DNA of 64,000 nucleotides from Arcuatula senhousia (Eukaryota; Mollusca; Bivalvia; Mytilida; Mytilidae): positions 47,577,750 through 47,641,749 of the forward strand of contig OZ020305.1 of NCBI GenBank assembly GCA_963971305.1. The letters are read 5' to 3'. How positions within the stretch are numbered: position 1 is the stretch's first letter; every line of letters starts with the position of its first letter. Shown here in pieces: positions 61,119 to 64,000 of this stretch. The translations under genes were made by a program, and so were the position numbers. The notes beneath the pieces are model-generated. The model had not been told where the DNA came from and did not search any database. It worked only from the letters and a program-made list of their open reading frames with translations.

Positions 61119-64000
61119 GAAACATAAAAATCTCAGAAAATCTTTACTTTTATAAACAGATGTACATGTAGCTTATTATGTTACATAAATTTTTTGGACT
61201 CAATGTTCATGTATTATAGATAATTTCATATTGGCTCCAGGTCCCACTGTCTGGCATATTGAAAGTAAAATATTCAGTGACTTTGGCTTCAACACCAAAA
61301 ACAACAAGTGTCACCAAGGCAAATGAAAATAAAAACGTACCCTTTGGAAACAAATTTTGAATAAAAATCAAAGTTGCAGATTAGAAATGTCTGGTACCAC
61401 CTTGTTTCCTACCATTTTAAATAAAACAAATATGAGCTCAGACTTCTTAGTACTATGAGAAAACTTAGGATTTTGGCAGAGATTTTCATGACATTATTAA
61501 TTTTGTATTTTGGCTGTCGCAGCTTATCAAGAAGAGTAACTTAGTTTGATTAATGGCCAATTAGTCATAAAGACGGATTATAATGTCCTCATTATAAATA
61601 AAGGTAACAAGAAGATGCCTTAATACTCTCCAATAATTACAGCTTTCTGTGAATAATTTGCTATTGAATAAAATATAACAGCAAATGGTTCAAAGATTAA
61701 GCTCTACATGTAGATAAAAAAACATGAATGTACATGACCATAACATAAAACTCCCAGACAGCAACTTTTATATTAGCCAAAGGACAAAAGAAATTGTCAG
61801 ATAAAGAGTGCAAAGTTTCAAAGCAATCTGAACAGTGGTTTCAGTACTAGTGGGCAATATTCTTTAAATGACAACCACTGAGGCCAAGTGATGGTAATAG
61901 CCCCCTGACCATTCAGGTCAGACAAAGCTAAAAAAATTTGCAGATCAAAAATCTTGACAGTGACCTTGACCTCTAACCAACATGTACATGTATATGCGCA
62001 CACCAATATTTTAACAGATGGCCTATAATTTCACTAATTTCTAAATAACTAGAAAATGATATGCATTTTCTTTAAAATAAAATCATAATTTTACATGTAT
62101 AAAAATGTAAACGAACAAAATTTTCATGGTACAAATATAGCATTGATAATATGAATTGTCTTTATTATGATTTTGAGATAAACTGGGTGTAACAGCCTTG
62201 GGATTCCAATACAAATATCATTAAATGGCAAAAATGTTTGATTTTATCACTTTATTTGTTATTAACAAGTTTTGTGTTCATTGTCATATCATGAACATTG
62301 TAAATATTTAGTGTCCCTACATATTTGTCACATATATTGACTATTTAGTTTCCTAAAAGTTTTAAAAGCGTGTCCATGTGCAAAATATAAATACATACAT
62401 GTATAAAAAAGAGGGATGTGGAGTAAATATGCATGGCACAAAATCATTTATATCACAATTTCAACATGAAACAAATTAGACCTTAATTATAACTATATCT
62501 TATCAAGGTTATGGTCATTAAAGTTAGATCTGTTTGCACTTGAAGTTCGTGAACCTGCATGTACTATTATTAAACTGCTGTTGTATTGAGAGGCAGCAAG
62601 GAACATGTACCCTCTTTTACAATTTATAATGTCATTTATAAAGATTTCCCCGTCTAATTACTAGTTTTTCTAGAGACCACATTCATAACAGGGAGGTAAA
62701 ATATTTTAAAATATGCACAATGGCAAGACTATTTGAAAGTTTTTTTCTGTTTTGGGTTTTTTTTTTTTTTAAAATAAAATGTTACTAAAAATAATGTAAA
62801 CACTTGTGTATGTATTGATCCACCTTTGCATACAAAAACTGATTTTAAATATTGAAAATCCACATTTAAACTTGAATACAATAGTCTAACAAACATGATA
62901 ATTACATTGTATATGCACTTGCAATAGTTCAAATTTCAATTTTTTTTCATAATTAAAATTGCCATATAAAACATTTTAACATGGCATAGTACATGTATTT
63001 ATATGGAAAAAGACAAAACAAAATGTTTTTGTACAAAATACAATTTGATAAGATTACAAAATCAAGCCAATAAAAGATTAAAACCGTTTGTGTAACAAAC
63101 AAAGCCCTTCCACTGACTAAATCAATATATTTTTTCAGTGTCATCCAAAATTTCCAAACCAACAATTTTATCATACAGAAAATTAAATAATACTATTTAA
63201 TAATTAAATTTTGAAATATGTTATTCTTCCTAACCATTAAAATTAATATGCTCCATTTGACTTTAAAGGGAATTTATGTGGTTACCATCATTTGATAAGG
63301 TTTTAAATACATGTAATTGTAACATTGCATAATGCCATCGTTCAAACAGAAAATTGTAAAATTTCAAAATAAAGTACCATGGTTAACATGGTCAAAATAT
63401 TCCACCATTACATATAATACACTGATGTACATGTATGTACAACATGTACATTGTACAAGTACATATGTTCACTTATTTTTTTTTTTCAATTTTGTTTATA
63501 ATACATGTAAATTAGGTACAATTGCAAAGTGCATGTACATGAACATTTCTTACATAAATATTAAATTTACACATGATGATGTGCCTTATTTTTTTTCAAA
63601 TATTCATTCCATTAAAAAATGTATTTTACGACATATTTCACTACTTGCCTTTATATAATTTGTAAGTAGAAATTGGGGTTATAGAATGGTGAATGTCAGC
63701 CAGCAATGGAATACATCACAATGTGTGTACATGTATGAGCTTTTCTTGAATGCATTAAATGTATACATTGCTTTACATGTATACTAGACACTGTATTCCA
63801 TTGCTACATGATTTTGAATCATACATGTATGGATTTTTTTAAGGCAACTTTTATAAAGCAATTAAAAAATTTTAGTTCCTTTGTAGAATGCCTGACATGT
63901 CCACAAACAAACATACATGAACATGAAGGCTAGCTATACATGTATATACCTTAAAAATTTTGAATGTTTCAGTATGTTTGTAAAACAAAATGTCTGTATT
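61119..64000. other. Window end: no gene seen, rich in ACATGTA
   Basis: AT-rich with many TACATGTA and ACATGTAC motifs, densest at 63300-63560 and 63720-63950. Low-complexity frames only. This is probably still intron of the DAPK gene, because its first coding exon is not in the window. Confidence 0.4.

Overview
The window is animal nuclear DNA: AT-rich, intron-rich and full of short foldback elements. It is probably from a bivalve mollusc. The repeat families, the very common TACATGTA motif and the intron structure suggest this, but no marker fixes the species. No tRNA, rRNA, operon or CRISPR array was seen.

One gene dominates, on the minus strand from about 55.6 kb down to 9.5 kb: a death-associated protein kinase of the DAPK1 type. 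I placed 24 exons by eye from GT/AG boundaries, phase continuity and protein similarity. They give 4,138 coding bases that stay in one frame, about 1,379 codons including the stop; human DAPK1 has about 1,430 residues. The order is Ser/Thr kinase domain (55.6-48.9 kb), calmodulin-binding autoregulatory helix (48.4-46.9 kb), ankyrin repeats at one 33-34-codon exon each (31.5-20.7 kb), a Roc GTPase-like domain with P-loop (19.9-12.4 kb), a COR-like region and the death domain with conserved C-terminus (11.5-9.5 kb). The first coding exon, about 20 residues before the glycine loop, was not found and probably lies beyond 64 kb.

Three further minus-strand exons suggest isoforms. A short terminal exon at 44.6 kb would end the protein after the calmodulin-binding helix. 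An acidic exon at 37.5-38.0 kb opens with an ATG after an in-frame stop and ends in the phase needed to join the ankyrin block. A leader-like exon at 32.7 kb has ATG as its last three bases. Together they suggest separate kinase-only and ankyrin/Roc/death-domain products.

The most unusual structure is a tandem array of 33 units of 79 bp at 15.18-17.76 kb. Its unit is the 3' part of the Roc-region exon plus its splice donor, so one coding exon end has been amplified into a minisatellite carrying 33 copies of the same donor. A TA-flanked foldback element abuts its far end. A smaller duplication of an ankyrin exon's donor end lies at 23.7 kb, with a decayed third copy at 22.7 kb.

Region by region: 1-8.1 kb is intergenic and repeat-rich; 8.1-9.5 kb is the probable 3' UTR; 9.5-31.5 kb holds the death, Roc and ankyrin exons; 31.5-46.9 kb is a large intron with the alternative exons and two related 1.3-1.6 kb repeats; 46.9-55.6 kb holds the kinase exons; 55.6-64 kb is intron or upstream sequence with a 5'-truncated LINE fragment at 59.1-59.8 kb.
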